A stretch of DNA of 12,444 bases. It comes from Caldifarciminota bacterium (lineage in GTDB: Bacteria > Hydrothermota > Tepidihabitantia > Tepidihabitantales > JAOUPE01). The notes under the pieces were generated by a model. That model did not search any database, was not told the DNA's origin, and worked only from the letters and a program-made list of their open reading frames with translations. Below are positions 1-6,374 of the stretch, piece after piece; the first letter of the stretch is position 1, and every line of letters starts with the position of its first letter. The DNA lies in contig JAOUPE010000019.1 of the NCBI GenBank assembly GCA_029880025.1, forward strand, positions 1 to 12,444. Direction: 5' to 3'. Position numbers and translations under genes: made by a program.

Positions 1-431
1 AAATCGAACTCGTCAGATAAATTTTTTAAAAGTTCAATACTGCCTTGACCATCTTTACCAAACTGATGGTCGTAACCCACGACAATCGTTGTGGGATGAA
101 GCGAGTTTAAAATTTGACTCTGAACAAACCGGGCAGGCGGCATGGATTGGATACTTTTAGTGAATTCAATCAAGAATATAAAATCGATTCCTGAGTCAGC
201 TAAGATTACCTGCTTTTCGGAAAAGGGAGTCAGAATATAGTGAAAATCAGGGTGAATTACCAATTGGGGGGAAGGTTCAAAAGTGACAACTCCGGCCAAA
301 GAGTTTTTGCTTTTTGCCGTATTAAGTAATTTTTTAATTACCGCCTGATGACCTCGATGGACGCCGTCGAAACTACCAATGGTAATTATCGAATTCCAAA
401 TTGCTTTATTAGGTTTTCGGTATATCCGCAT
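1..431 (-). CDS. ribF: Bifunctional riboflavin kinase / FAD synthetase, N-terminal part (cut by window edge)
   Basis: RibF phosphorylates riboflavin to FMN and adenylylates FMN to FAD in the cytoplasm. Only the first 143 codons are present, and the frame runs open off the left edge. The visible part is the N-terminal nucleotidyltransferase (FAD synthetase) domain. It has the adenylyl-transferase signature GSFDGVHRGHQ near residues 20-30, the TFEP motif that follows, and GYDHQFGKDGQG near residue 120, the equivalent of the family's G-x-D-x-x-F-G-x-x-x-x-G motif. The C-terminal riboflavin kinase domain would lie outside the window. The chosen ATG (complement of 429-431) gives MRIYRKPNKA and lies inside the end of truB, so the two genes overlap by 23 nt and are probably translationally coupled. 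The order rbfA-truB-ribF is a common bacterial one. Family identity is secure; the exact start is less so. Confidence 0.93.
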   Translation of the reverse strand, partial: MRIYRKPNKAIWNSIITIGSFDGVHRGHQAVIKKLLNTAKSKNSLAGVVTFEPSPQLVIHPDFHYILTPFSEKQVILADSGIDFIFLIEFTKSIQSMPPARFVQSQILNSLHPTTIVVGYDHQFGKDGQGSIELLKNLSDEFD

Positions 432-1338
432 AAATCAAACGAATTGGTTTTAAAACGCTGTCGATTCGAGATGCGATTGCCAGTACTTTTTGGGCTGAAT
501 CACAGATTTGTACTTTTGGACTTGAAAGTTGGGTTAAATCGCTTTTGATAAGGTCTGATTCGTTAATCACCTGTCCAGTTAAGAGTTTTTTTATTGCCTC
601 ATCTTTAACATAAACTGTATCAAAATCATGGAGAGCCAAAGAAATTGGATATAAGTGCTTTTGAATCAAATCGAGGGTGAGCTCCTCAAGTTTCAGTGAA
701 TCATCAATATTGAAACTACCAATTTTGGTACGAGTTAATGCAATAAGAGTCGCACCACAACCCAATCGGTCCCCGATGTCTCTGGCTAATGAACGGATAT
801 AGGTTCCTTTGGAAACTATCGTTCTTATTTTTAAAATTGGTGAGATAAAATTCTTTAACTCGATTTCGTGAACTGTCACCTTTCTTGGTAATGGGCGATA
901 AATTTTACCCTGCCGGGCAAGATTGTATAGACGCTGACCTTGCTGTCTTAGCGCGGAAAAAACCGGCGGGATTTGAGAAATTTCGCATTCAAATTCTGAG
1001 AGTATTTCTTCAATCTGATTTATCGAAAGTTCAGGGAGTTCATTTTCTTTTTGAATTTTTCCGGTGATATCGTCGGTATCGGTTTTAATTCCTAATTTAA
1101 TTGCAGCAATATATTCCTTTTTCTGTTCGTTAAGGAATCGAGAAATTTTTGTTGCCTCATTAAATAGAATCAAGAGAACCCCACTGGCTAAAGGGTCCAA
1201 GGTTCCAGCATGACCAAGTTTAATTGATGGGCTGGTTCGTCCAGACTCCGTGATGTCTTTAAAGATTCTCTTTATCCTACGGATTACATCATAGGAACTA
1301 ATTCCAGATGGTTTATTGATATTAAGCACGCCCCTCAT
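409..1338 (-). CDS. truB: tRNA pseudouridine(55) synthase TruB
   Basis: TruB isomerises U55 in the T-loop of most tRNAs to pseudouridine. The 309-residue product has the family's usual length and motifs. The N-terminal INKPSGISSYDV is at residues 7-18. The catalytic motif GHAGTLDPLASG is at 42-53, with the nucleophilic Asp at residue 48. PPVFSALRQQGQRLYNLAR follows at about 123-141, and the late motif SKGTYIRSLARDIG lies in the second half. The C-terminal part (about residues 220-309) resembles the small PUA-like extension of bacterial TruB, but I see this only weakly. The gene starts 16 nt after rbfA stops, and its last 23 nt overlap ribF, so the three form one transcription unit. An AAGGG just upstream is too far from the ATG to be an ideal Shine-Dalgarno site. 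The start is supported by alignment with the usual M-x-G-x-L-x-x-x-K-P-x-G beginning. The stop is TAA. Confidence 0.97.
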   Translation of the reverse strand: MRGVLNINKPSGISSYDVIRRIKRIFKDITESGRTSPSIKLGHAGTLDPLASGVLLILFNEATKISRFLNEQKKEYIAAIKLGIKTDTDDITGKIQKENELPELSINQIEEILSEFECEISQIPPVFSALRQQGQRLYNLARQGKIYRPLPRKVTVHEIELKNFISPILKIRTIVSKGTYIRSLARDIGDRLGCGATLIALTRTKIGSFNIDDSLKLEELTLDLIQKHLYPISLALHDFDTVYVKDEAIKKLLTGQVINESDLIKSDLTQLSSPKVQICDSAQKVLAIASRIDSVLKPIRLIYADIPKT

Positions 1339-1354
1339 CTAATAACCAATACCC

Positions 1355-1729
1355 TTAATTTTGCTTTTCGTCTTTCTTGTCTTGATTTTCGGCTTGGTGC
1401 AGCCCATCTAAAATTTCTCCCACTTTTCGTTCTTTTAAAATCAGTGTGTCGAGCTCGAAGTATAATTCTGGCAGGTAACGTAGTGTAACATGTTTTGCTA
1501 AAAGATGTCGGATAAGTCCTTTTGCCCGGTTGAGATGAGCCAAAGTTCGGTTTTGTTGTTCCTTGTCACCAAAAATTGAGAAATAGACGGTTGCGTTTTT
1601 TAGGTCTCGACTTATCTTAGCCTGGGTAACCGTGACAAAATCAAAATTGGGGTCGGAAAGGTCTTGAAGAATAATATTTGCTACTGCTTCTTTAATGACT
1701 TCGGCAACCCTTTTATTCCGATAACTCAT
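1355..1729 (-). CDS. rbfA: 30S ribosome-binding factor RbfA
   Basis: RbfA is a small KH-type cytoplasmic protein that binds immature 30S subunits and helps the late maturation of 16S rRNA. The 124-residue product matches the family in length and pattern. It has an N-terminal helix (RNKRVAEVIKEAVANII), a first strand with DPNFDFVTVTQAKISRDLKNA, the VYFSIFGD strand near residues 48-55, a helix with LNRAKGLIRHLLAKHV, then LRYLPELYFELD near 83-94. The last roughly 15 residues are a charged tail (NQDKKDEKQN), as is common. No infB precedes it, although infB-rbfA is the usual order. Instead there is a long divergent spacer, so this is the first gene of its operon. There is no Shine-Dalgarno sequence before the ATG. 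A promoter-like -10 box ends only 6 nt upstream, suggesting a leaderless mRNA. The stop is TAA. Confidence 0.95.
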   Translation of the reverse strand: MSYRNKRVAEVIKEAVANIILQDLSDPNFDFVTVTQAKISRDLKNATVYFSIFGDKEQQNRTLAHLNRAKGLIRHLLAKHVTLRYLPELYFELDTLILKERKVGEILDGLHQAENQDKKDEKQN

Positions 1730-1735
1730 ATACTT

Positions 1736-1763
1736 ATATTAAATAACTTATTTCAATTGTAAA
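1736..1763 (-). promoter_or_regulatory. Candidate sigma-70 promoter for rbfA-truB-ribF
   Basis: On the minus strand, TTTACA (complement of 1758-1763) is followed after 16 nt by TAATAT (complement of 1736-1741). The -10 box ends 6 nt from the rbfA ATG, so transcription would begin at or next to the start codon. The region is very AT-rich, so a chance match is possible. An alternative -10 (TATAAG, 19-nt spacing) overlaps it. Confidence 0.45.
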
Positions 1764-2303
1764 GAATAATCTAGGATTTATTCAACTTGAATTCTAATTT
1801 TAGTTTGTATTAAATAAACGGATGAGGATGACAGGGAGAGGGCACCCTGTCATCCTCGGTTGAGGAGCAGGAAGTAGGGGAATTCGGGGTATTTGCTCCT
1901 TGCTTTTGGCGGGAACACTCCAAATTTTCAGAAATTATAATCTTTCAAAATCGGCAAATCCGTATTTTATAAGAACAGCAGTCTCCCGCTGACATCCTAC
2001 CTCCCTAGGGCTTAAAATTTCTCAGCCTCCTTCAAATATATCAATACCAAAAATGGGGAAGTCGATAATACCGAACTTGATATAATTTGGAGACTTTTTG
2101 AATAAACTTTCTCTGCCATTCATACCTTCACTTATTTTAATTATAACGAAAAATTTAGAATTGTCAAGTTTTTTATTAGTACCAGACTAGTAAGAGAGCA
2201 CTTTTTTAATTTTGGCAAGTCTTAATCATCATCTTAACCCTAATATTCCAGGAAATAGAATCGTGATGTGATGATAATAAAAATATTTATAATAAAATAT
2301 TCC
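1764..2303. other. Non-coding divergent spacer with hairpins, no gene seen
   Basis: No convincing coding region was found on either strand. The stretch holds the perfect inverted repeat at 1824-1857 and a second weaker one (AGGAGCA at 1863-1869 against TGCTCCT at 1894-1900). The part from about 2040 to 2300 is AT-rich. A short minus-strand frame at 1945-1995 has a Shine-Dalgarno-like sequence but stops after 16 codons. The mix of GC-rich palindromes in an AT-rich spacer suggests a repeat-element insertion rather than a decayed gene. Confidence 0.6.
1824..1857. repeat. Perfect 13-bp inverted repeat (REP/MITE-like hairpin)
   Basis: GAGGATGACAGGG (1824-1836) is exactly complementary to CCCTGTCATCCTC (1845-1857), with an 8-nt loop AGAGGGCA. 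No T-tract follows on either strand, and no gene ends here, so it is unlikely to be an intrinsic terminator. Arms containing TGTCATCC are a common theme in dispersed palindromic repeats of many bacteria, by general knowledge. Copy number in this genome cannot be judged from one window. Confidence 0.8.
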
Positions 2304-2332
2304 TTGACACGAAGTTTTGCCATCGATAAAAT
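2304..2332 (+). promoter_or_regulatory. Strong sigma-70 promoter for the secreted Kelch-like protein
   Basis: A perfect -35 TTGACA (2304-2309) is followed by a 17-nt spacer and TAAAAT (2327-2332). Transcription should start near 2339, leaving a 5' leader of about 160 nt before the ATG at 2500. This is the best-matching promoter in the window. Its distance from the gene is what makes the structured leader plausible. Confidence 0.8.
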
Positions 2333-2376
2333 AAACCATAATTTTGTTTATTTGTTCTTTTACTAATTTAATCCTC

Positions 2377-2474
2377 AGAGTGTGCTGAAAGGGTGGCTTC
2401 AGTGCCTCTAAGTCCCATACGGGACAGATAATAATGAATTACCACCCTTAAAGACGGTTCAAATAATTTTGCCA
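2377..2474 (+). promoter_or_regulatory. Structured 5' leader with probable pseudoknot (candidate cis-regulatory RNA)
   Basis: Three elements can be drawn. First, AGAG (2377-2380) plus GTGCTGAA (2382-2389) pairs with TTCAGTGC (2398-2405) plus CTCT (2406-2409). This gives a 12-bp stem with two G-U pairs, one bulged U (2381) and an 8-nt loop AGGGTGGC. Second, a compact hairpin GTCCC-ATAC-GGGAC lies at 2412-2425. Third, GGGTGG in the first loop (2391-2396) is complementary to CCACCC at 2442-2447, forming a pseudoknot; it extends to 8 bp if two A-T pairs of the first stem open. A weaker A/T hairpin lies at 2457-2474. The Shine-Dalgarno AAGGAGGT follows at 2488-2495. There is no intrinsic terminator in the leader, so any control would act on translation or RNA stability. 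It matches no riboswitch class I can recognise. Confidence 0.5.
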
Positions 2475-2499
2475 GAGAGACCAGCAAAAGGAGGTTTAA

Positions 2500-5400
2500 A
2501 TGACCCAAAGATGTTTAATGTTGTTTTTGTTGCTGGGTTTAGTAATAACTGCCTCTGCCTTGTCCGAATCTTTTACTTCAACGCAATTTCCACCACCGGG
2601 TTGGGTTCGTTATAATTTCGGTGCTGCACCCGATGATTCCTGGGAAAGATTTACTGGCTATTATCGGGACCCGCCAGCCTGTGCCAGAATCTGGTATGAT
2701 ACACCAAATAACGACTGGTTGATTACACCAAGATGTTCAGTAGCGACTGGTGATTCACTCACCTTTTATCACAGGAATAATCAGACTTCGGTGACTTTTG
2801 GCTATGAGACACTCTATGTCAGGATTTCAACCACAAATCGAGATACCGGTAGTTTTACTGACATTGGGTATGTAACAAGATATAACGATATTAATTGGTA
2901 TGATACTTCCTTCAGCCTGAATGCTTATGCTGGGCAAAAAATCTATATCGCTTTTCATTATCGAATGCAGGATTGGAACTATGGCATATCGATCGATTCA
3001 ATAATCGGTCCAGCCGAAGTCCTAGTCTATGATGCTGCGACCATACAAGCAACCATGCGCGGACCCTATATTGTCGGCAGTCCCAAAAACGCCTTTGCCA
3101 TAGCAAAAAATGTCGGTTATCTTACACCACCGATATCTTTCAGCGAAATAATGACAATAATGGGACCTTCACTTTCTTGGATGGATGTCCAAACGATAAA
3201 TAATTTGCCAGTTGATTCATCGGCAAGAGTGAATTTTAATACCTGGACACCGGATACAGAGGGTATCCATACCTTCCGAGTCCACTGCTCATTAGCTAAT
3301 GATAGTAACCCAAATAATGATACGATATCCCGGCAAATTGAAGTAGCACCAATTTACTACACCCCCCCTTATACTCAGAACTTTAATAGTCCACTTTGGG
3401 ATATATATGGTGAGACGCCATGTGGTTGGACAATTCTTGCCAATGGGACATCCGATACTAATGAATTGCATTGGAATACAAACGACTGGCATCGCTATGT
3501 GTTTACCGGGGGCGATACCGTTGCCTCAGCTATTGCCACCACCGAAGATACGACTCATGAAATAATGATTTCGCCGCGAATAAATTGTACAGTGACAGGA
3601 AATTACATACTACGGTTTTGGATGTATTATTATCAAAGTTTTCTATTACGTCCTGATTCTGGAATGGTACTCATTTCAAGTGATGGGGGCTCGACCTGGA
3701 ACCAAATTGCGAAATACAAAAATTCAATCCAGTCGGCAGGTTATAGAACCTTTGATGTCACTTCCTATGCTTCAGGCCAGGCAGATGTCCGAGTTATGTT
3801 TAGATACCTTTCGGCTAATGATGGTTACTGGCAGATTGATAATTTCTTCCTTGGCACGCTAGGAGTACCGTCATTAATATCACCAGCAAACGATAGCCTG
3901 ATTAATGACCCAACCCCTACTTTCCAGTGGAGTATAGTACCTGGAGCGGAAAATTACCAAATTCAAGTTACTGACGATTCTCTATTTCTCACAACAATAA
4001 TTAATATGGTGGTTAATACCGATACGTTTACCCCGACCACTCCAATTACTCCTGACGGAACCTTTTATTGGCGAGCTAGAGCCGGAGTCGGTTCAGTATG
4101 GACATCATGGACAAATTCATATCGGTTCTTTTTAGATGCCACCCCACCAATGCCGTGTACTTTAAATAGTCCAGTTAACGGCGAAACACTTTGGACTACA
4201 ACCCCAACATTCCTTTGGTCTGAGATAAGTGATGCGGCAAGTTATCAAATTCAGATTGCAACTGATCCATTCTTTACCGGAATGGAAATCGATACGATGC
4301 TAATAGAAAGAGGATTCCCTTCCCCACCCCTTGCATTTGGTTCTCATTACTGGCGAGTACGGGCATTTGATGCAGCACAAAATTCTTCGGCTTGGACAAT
4401 TCCTTGGGTATTTTATATTGGTGTTGGTGCCTCAAGTCAATGGCAGGCGATGGCAGATATTCCGACGGCATCGGCTTCTGGTAAGGTACCAAAATACGGC
4501 AGCGCTAGCGCCGCATTAAATGGTAAAATATACTTTCTCAATGGCACCAATACTCAAGACTTCTATTGCTTCATCCCAGATTCTGGAGTCGGCTCATGGA
4601 CGGTCTTAGAAACAATGCCAATTGGGACAAAGGATGCTGGCGATGGGAAAAGACCCAAAAAGGGTACCGCAATGGCACCCTTTGGAAATGCGATATATGT
4701 CCTGCGAGGAAACAATACCTTTGGTTTTTGGAAGTATGTGGCTGATACAACTCCTGGTGTAGGTGAAACTCTTGGTTGGAACAAGCTGCCGAATATTCCA
4801 GAAGGGGCGCGGGGTAAAAAAGTCAAAGATGGTTCAGGCTTAGTCCACTTTACGGCATTAGGTTCGAGAGAATATATGTTTGCTATGAAAGGGCGAAAGA
4901 CCGAAGAGTTTTATATTTATGATATTGCCGCTAATATTTGGACACCTATTGTTAAGACGGATCCTGGAACAAGTGGTAAAATTGGATATAAGAAGGGTTC
5001 ATGTTTAGCCTACGATGGATATGACCTCATTTATGTCCTAAAAGGATATTACGGTGATTTCTTCAGTTACAGTATTAGTGGTGACTCCTGGCATCGATTG
5101 AGACAATACGATCGTAAAATATTTATTAACCGGGACGGTAAGAAAAAGAAAATAAAAGACGGCGCAGGACTTGTATACTACAACGATAATCTCTACTTAC
5201 TAAAGGGCGGCAAAACGAACGAATTCTGGAAATATGAAATTGCCAGTGATAGTTGGATACAGATGCCGGAGAACTGGGATATTCCTCTCGGCGCTAGTGG
5301 CAAAAAAGTGAAAGGCGGCGGGACTTTATGTATCCTCGATGGTTATTTCTATGTTTCAAAAGGGAACAAAACTAATGAATTTTATCGCCATGTACCACCA

Positions 5401-5730
5401 ACGATGACAACCGCCCAAACTTCAAATTTAGAGCTGAATCAAGGTGCGATGGATATTAAGAAATCAAGCACCAGTAATTTTACACTTTCAATTGTACCCA
5501 ACCCGGCGGTTAATATGATCTCGGTAAGGTACTCTTTACCGGTTGCTAGCTCAATAAGCTTGAAGCTATATAATATCTGCGGAGAACTCGTTAAATCGTA
5601 CGTCCATTCTACCCCAACGATGAATGGTTTATTGTTACTCGATACGAAGAGGTTGCCAGCCGGTGTTTATCTATTACGATTTAGTTCGGATAAAATAAGA
5701 ACGACGCATAAACTCGTGTTGAAGAAATAA
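2500..5730 (+). CDS. Large secreted multidomain protein: jellyroll and Fn3-like domains, six Kelch-like units, T9SS sorting domain
   Basis: This 1076-residue protein is exported and probably displayed at the cell surface. Residues 1-20 are a signal peptide (hydrophobic MLFLLLGLVITASA). Residues 22-170 and 288-453 look like two choice-of-anchor-J/MAM-like jellyrolls, each ending in an aromatic/Asp strand (GISIDSIIG; YWQIDNFFLG). Between them (about 176-284) is a CARDB-like beta domain. Residues 456-546 and 548-640 are Fn3-like repeats sharing the pattern SP-x-N/D, PTF-x-W, YQIQ, YWR-x-RA. Residues 648-965 hold six Kelch-like units starting at W648, W700, W760, W814, W864 and W919. Residues 994-1076 are a type IX (Por) C-terminal sorting domain: IVPNPAVNMISVRYSL, LKLYNICGELV, LPAGVYLLRF, and the terminal LVLKK. 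The start is fixed by AAGGAGGT 4 nt upstream. The gene is monocistronic, between a strong promoter and a strong terminator. Ligand and role are unknown; adhesion or polymer binding is a guess. Confidence 0.9.
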   Translation: MTQRCLMLFLLLGLVITASALSESFTSTQFPPPGWVRYNFGAAPDDSWERFTGYYRDPPACARIWYDTPNNDWLITPRCSVATGDSLTFYHRNNQTSVTFGYETLYVRISTTNRDTGSFTDIGYVTRYNDINWYDTSFSLNAYAGQKIYIAFHYRMQDWNYGISIDSIIGPAEVLVYDAATIQATMRGPYIVGSPKNAFAIAKNVGYLTPPISFSEIMTIMGPSLSWMDVQTINNLPVDSSARVNFNTWTPDTEGIHTFRVHCSLANDSNPNNDTISRQIEVAPIYYTPPYTQNFNSPLWDIYGETPCGWTILANGTSDTNELHWNTNDWHRYVFTGGDTVASAIATTEDTTHEIMISPRINCTVTGNYILRFWMYYYQSFLLRPDSGMVLISSDGGSTWNQIAKYKNSIQSAGYRTFDVTSYASGQADVRVMFRYLSANDGYWQIDNFFLGTLGVPSLISPANDSLINDPTPTFQWSIVPGAENYQIQVTDDSLFLTTIINMVVNTDTFTPTTPITPDGTFYWRARAGVGSVWTSWTNSYRFFLDATPPMPCTLNSPVNGETLWTTTPTFLWSEISDAASYQIQIATDPFFTGMEIDTMLIERGFPSPPLAFGSHYWRVRAFDAAQNSSAWTIPWVFYIGVGASSQWQAMADIPTASASGKVPKYGSASAALNGKIYFLNGTNTQDFYCFIPDSGVGSWTVLETMPIGTKDAGDGKRPKKGTAMAPFGNAIYVLRGNNTFGFWKYVADTTPGVGETLGWNKLPNIPEGARGKKVKDGSGLVHFTALGSREYMFAMKGRKTEEFYIYDIAANIWTPIVKTDPGTSGKIGYKKGSCLAYDGYDLIYVLKGYYGDFFSYSISGDSWHRLRQYDRKIFINRDGKKKKIKDGAGLVYYNDNLYLLKGGKTNEFWKYEIASDSWIQMPENWDIPLGASGKKVKGGGTLCILDGYFYVSKGNKTNEFYRHVPPTMTTAQTSNLELNQGAMDIKKSSTSNFTLSIVPNPAVNMISVRYSLPVASSISLKLYNICGELVKSYVHSTPTMNGLLLLDTKRLPAGVYLLRFSSDKIRTTHKLVLKK

Positions 5731-5742
5731 TCAAATAGAATA

Positions 5743-5778
5743 AAAAGGGCCCGTTCACACCGGGTCCTTTTCTTTTTT
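5743..5778 (+). terminator. Intrinsic terminator after the secreted Kelch-like gene
   Basis: AAAAGGGCCCG (5743-5753) pairs over 11 bp (one G-U) with CGGGTCCTTTT (5761-5771) around a 7-nt loop. The U-rich tract runs to 5778. It begins 12 nt after the TAA stop. Confidence 0.92.
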
Positions 5779-5779
5779 G

Positions 5780-5807
5780 TTGACAAAAGAGACACGCTTG
5801 ATAGAAT
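5780..5807 (+). promoter_or_regulatory. Sigma-70 promoter for the 172-residue gene
   Basis: TTGACA (5780-5785), a 16-nt spacer and TAGAAT (5802-5807). It starts 1 nt after the preceding terminator's T-tract. The -10 box ends 12 nt before the ATG at 5820, so the leader would be only about 5-7 nt long. Confidence 0.7.
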
Positions 5808-5819
5808 GAGAAACTGAGG

Positions 5820-6338
5820 ATGTTCTCTGGAGATAAAGTTACGGAATTTACCCGTGGTTCTTTAGTTGTAAAAATAAAGGAAGACCTCAAAGGTTTACGT
5901 ATTTTCAATAAAGATGATTTAAAAAGCATCGCTTATTATCACAGTCGTAGATTCTTTCTAACTCTGCCGGGATGGATTCTTCGGGTTAATCCAGAATTCC
6001 ATGGTCAAAAACCGGATTTAGCAGTTCTTGAGAATTATGAAACACGGGCAATTCTTCAATTTGAATTCGCACTTGCTCCACAACAATATCGTTATTTTCC
6101 AAAAGTAATGTTTGATGAAAGGATGGTTATGCTTAAAAATTCAGTGAAGCTTTCCAAAAATAAAGGGACGAAGGCATATCTATTTGGGATTTATGATACG
6201 GACGAATCAATTTTCTACCCGACTATCAAAGATAAAGATTTTCAGTCGACATTATGGATACCAATCAATGTACGGGAATTCCAAGACTATTCGGTTTGGC
6301 GTAAGAAGTGGGATGAAATGAAATCTCACCTTTTTTAA
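5820..6338 (+). CDS. Unrecognised 172-residue cytoplasmic protein, possibly a degenerate nuclease-like fold
   Basis: I do not recognise this protein. It has no signal peptide or membrane segment and is rich in aromatic and charged residues. Residues 40-60 are basic/aromatic (YYHSRRFFLTLPGWILRVNP). The stretch KPDLAVLENYETRAILQFEF (64-83) has the layout of a PD-(D/E)XK core, with P65-D66 then a strand with Q80 and E82, but the expected lysine is missing. That match is weak and may be chance. The C-terminal third has ILQFEF-type strands giving way to an acidic loop (YDTDES), then WIPINVREFQDY and an amphipathic Trp/Lys end. It has its own promoter directly after a terminator. There is no true Shine-Dalgarno site: GAGG abuts the ATG, consistent with an almost leaderless mRNA. 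The next gene starts 36 nt later, so co-transcription is likely. The stop is TAA. Codon use and base composition look like the neighbours'. Confidence 0.75.
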   Translation: MFSGDKVTEFTRGSLVVKIKEDLKGLRIFNKDDLKSIAYYHSRRFFLTLPGWILRVNPEFHGQKPDLAVLENYETRAILQFEFALAPQQYRYFPKVMFDERMVMLKNSVKLSKNKGTKAYLFGIYDTDESIFYPTIKDKDFQSTLWIPINVREFQDYSVWRKKWDEMKSHLF

Positions 6339-6374
6339 GGAAATTGTATTCTGATTCTTAAATAATTAAAACAT

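Noticed and set aside
348..548. A 66-codon plus-strand frame across the truB/ribF overlap
   Set aside because: Antisense to two recognised genes, with no independent evidence.
1945..1995. A minus-strand mini-frame of 16 codons ending in TGA, with GGGAGG upstream, considered as a possible selenoprotein start because selC is present
   Set aside because: Read-through would give about 50 low-complexity residues crossing the 13-bp palindrome, with no recognisable family and no visible SECIS hairpin after the TGA.
2377..2474. The leader as a c-di-GMP (GEMM), TPP or cobalamin riboswitch
   Set aside because: The conserved core motifs of these classes are absent, so it is reported only as an unassigned structure.
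4563..4826. An 87-codon minus-strand frame inside the Kelch-like gene
   Set aside because: Antisense shadow of a clearly coding region, with no ribosome site.
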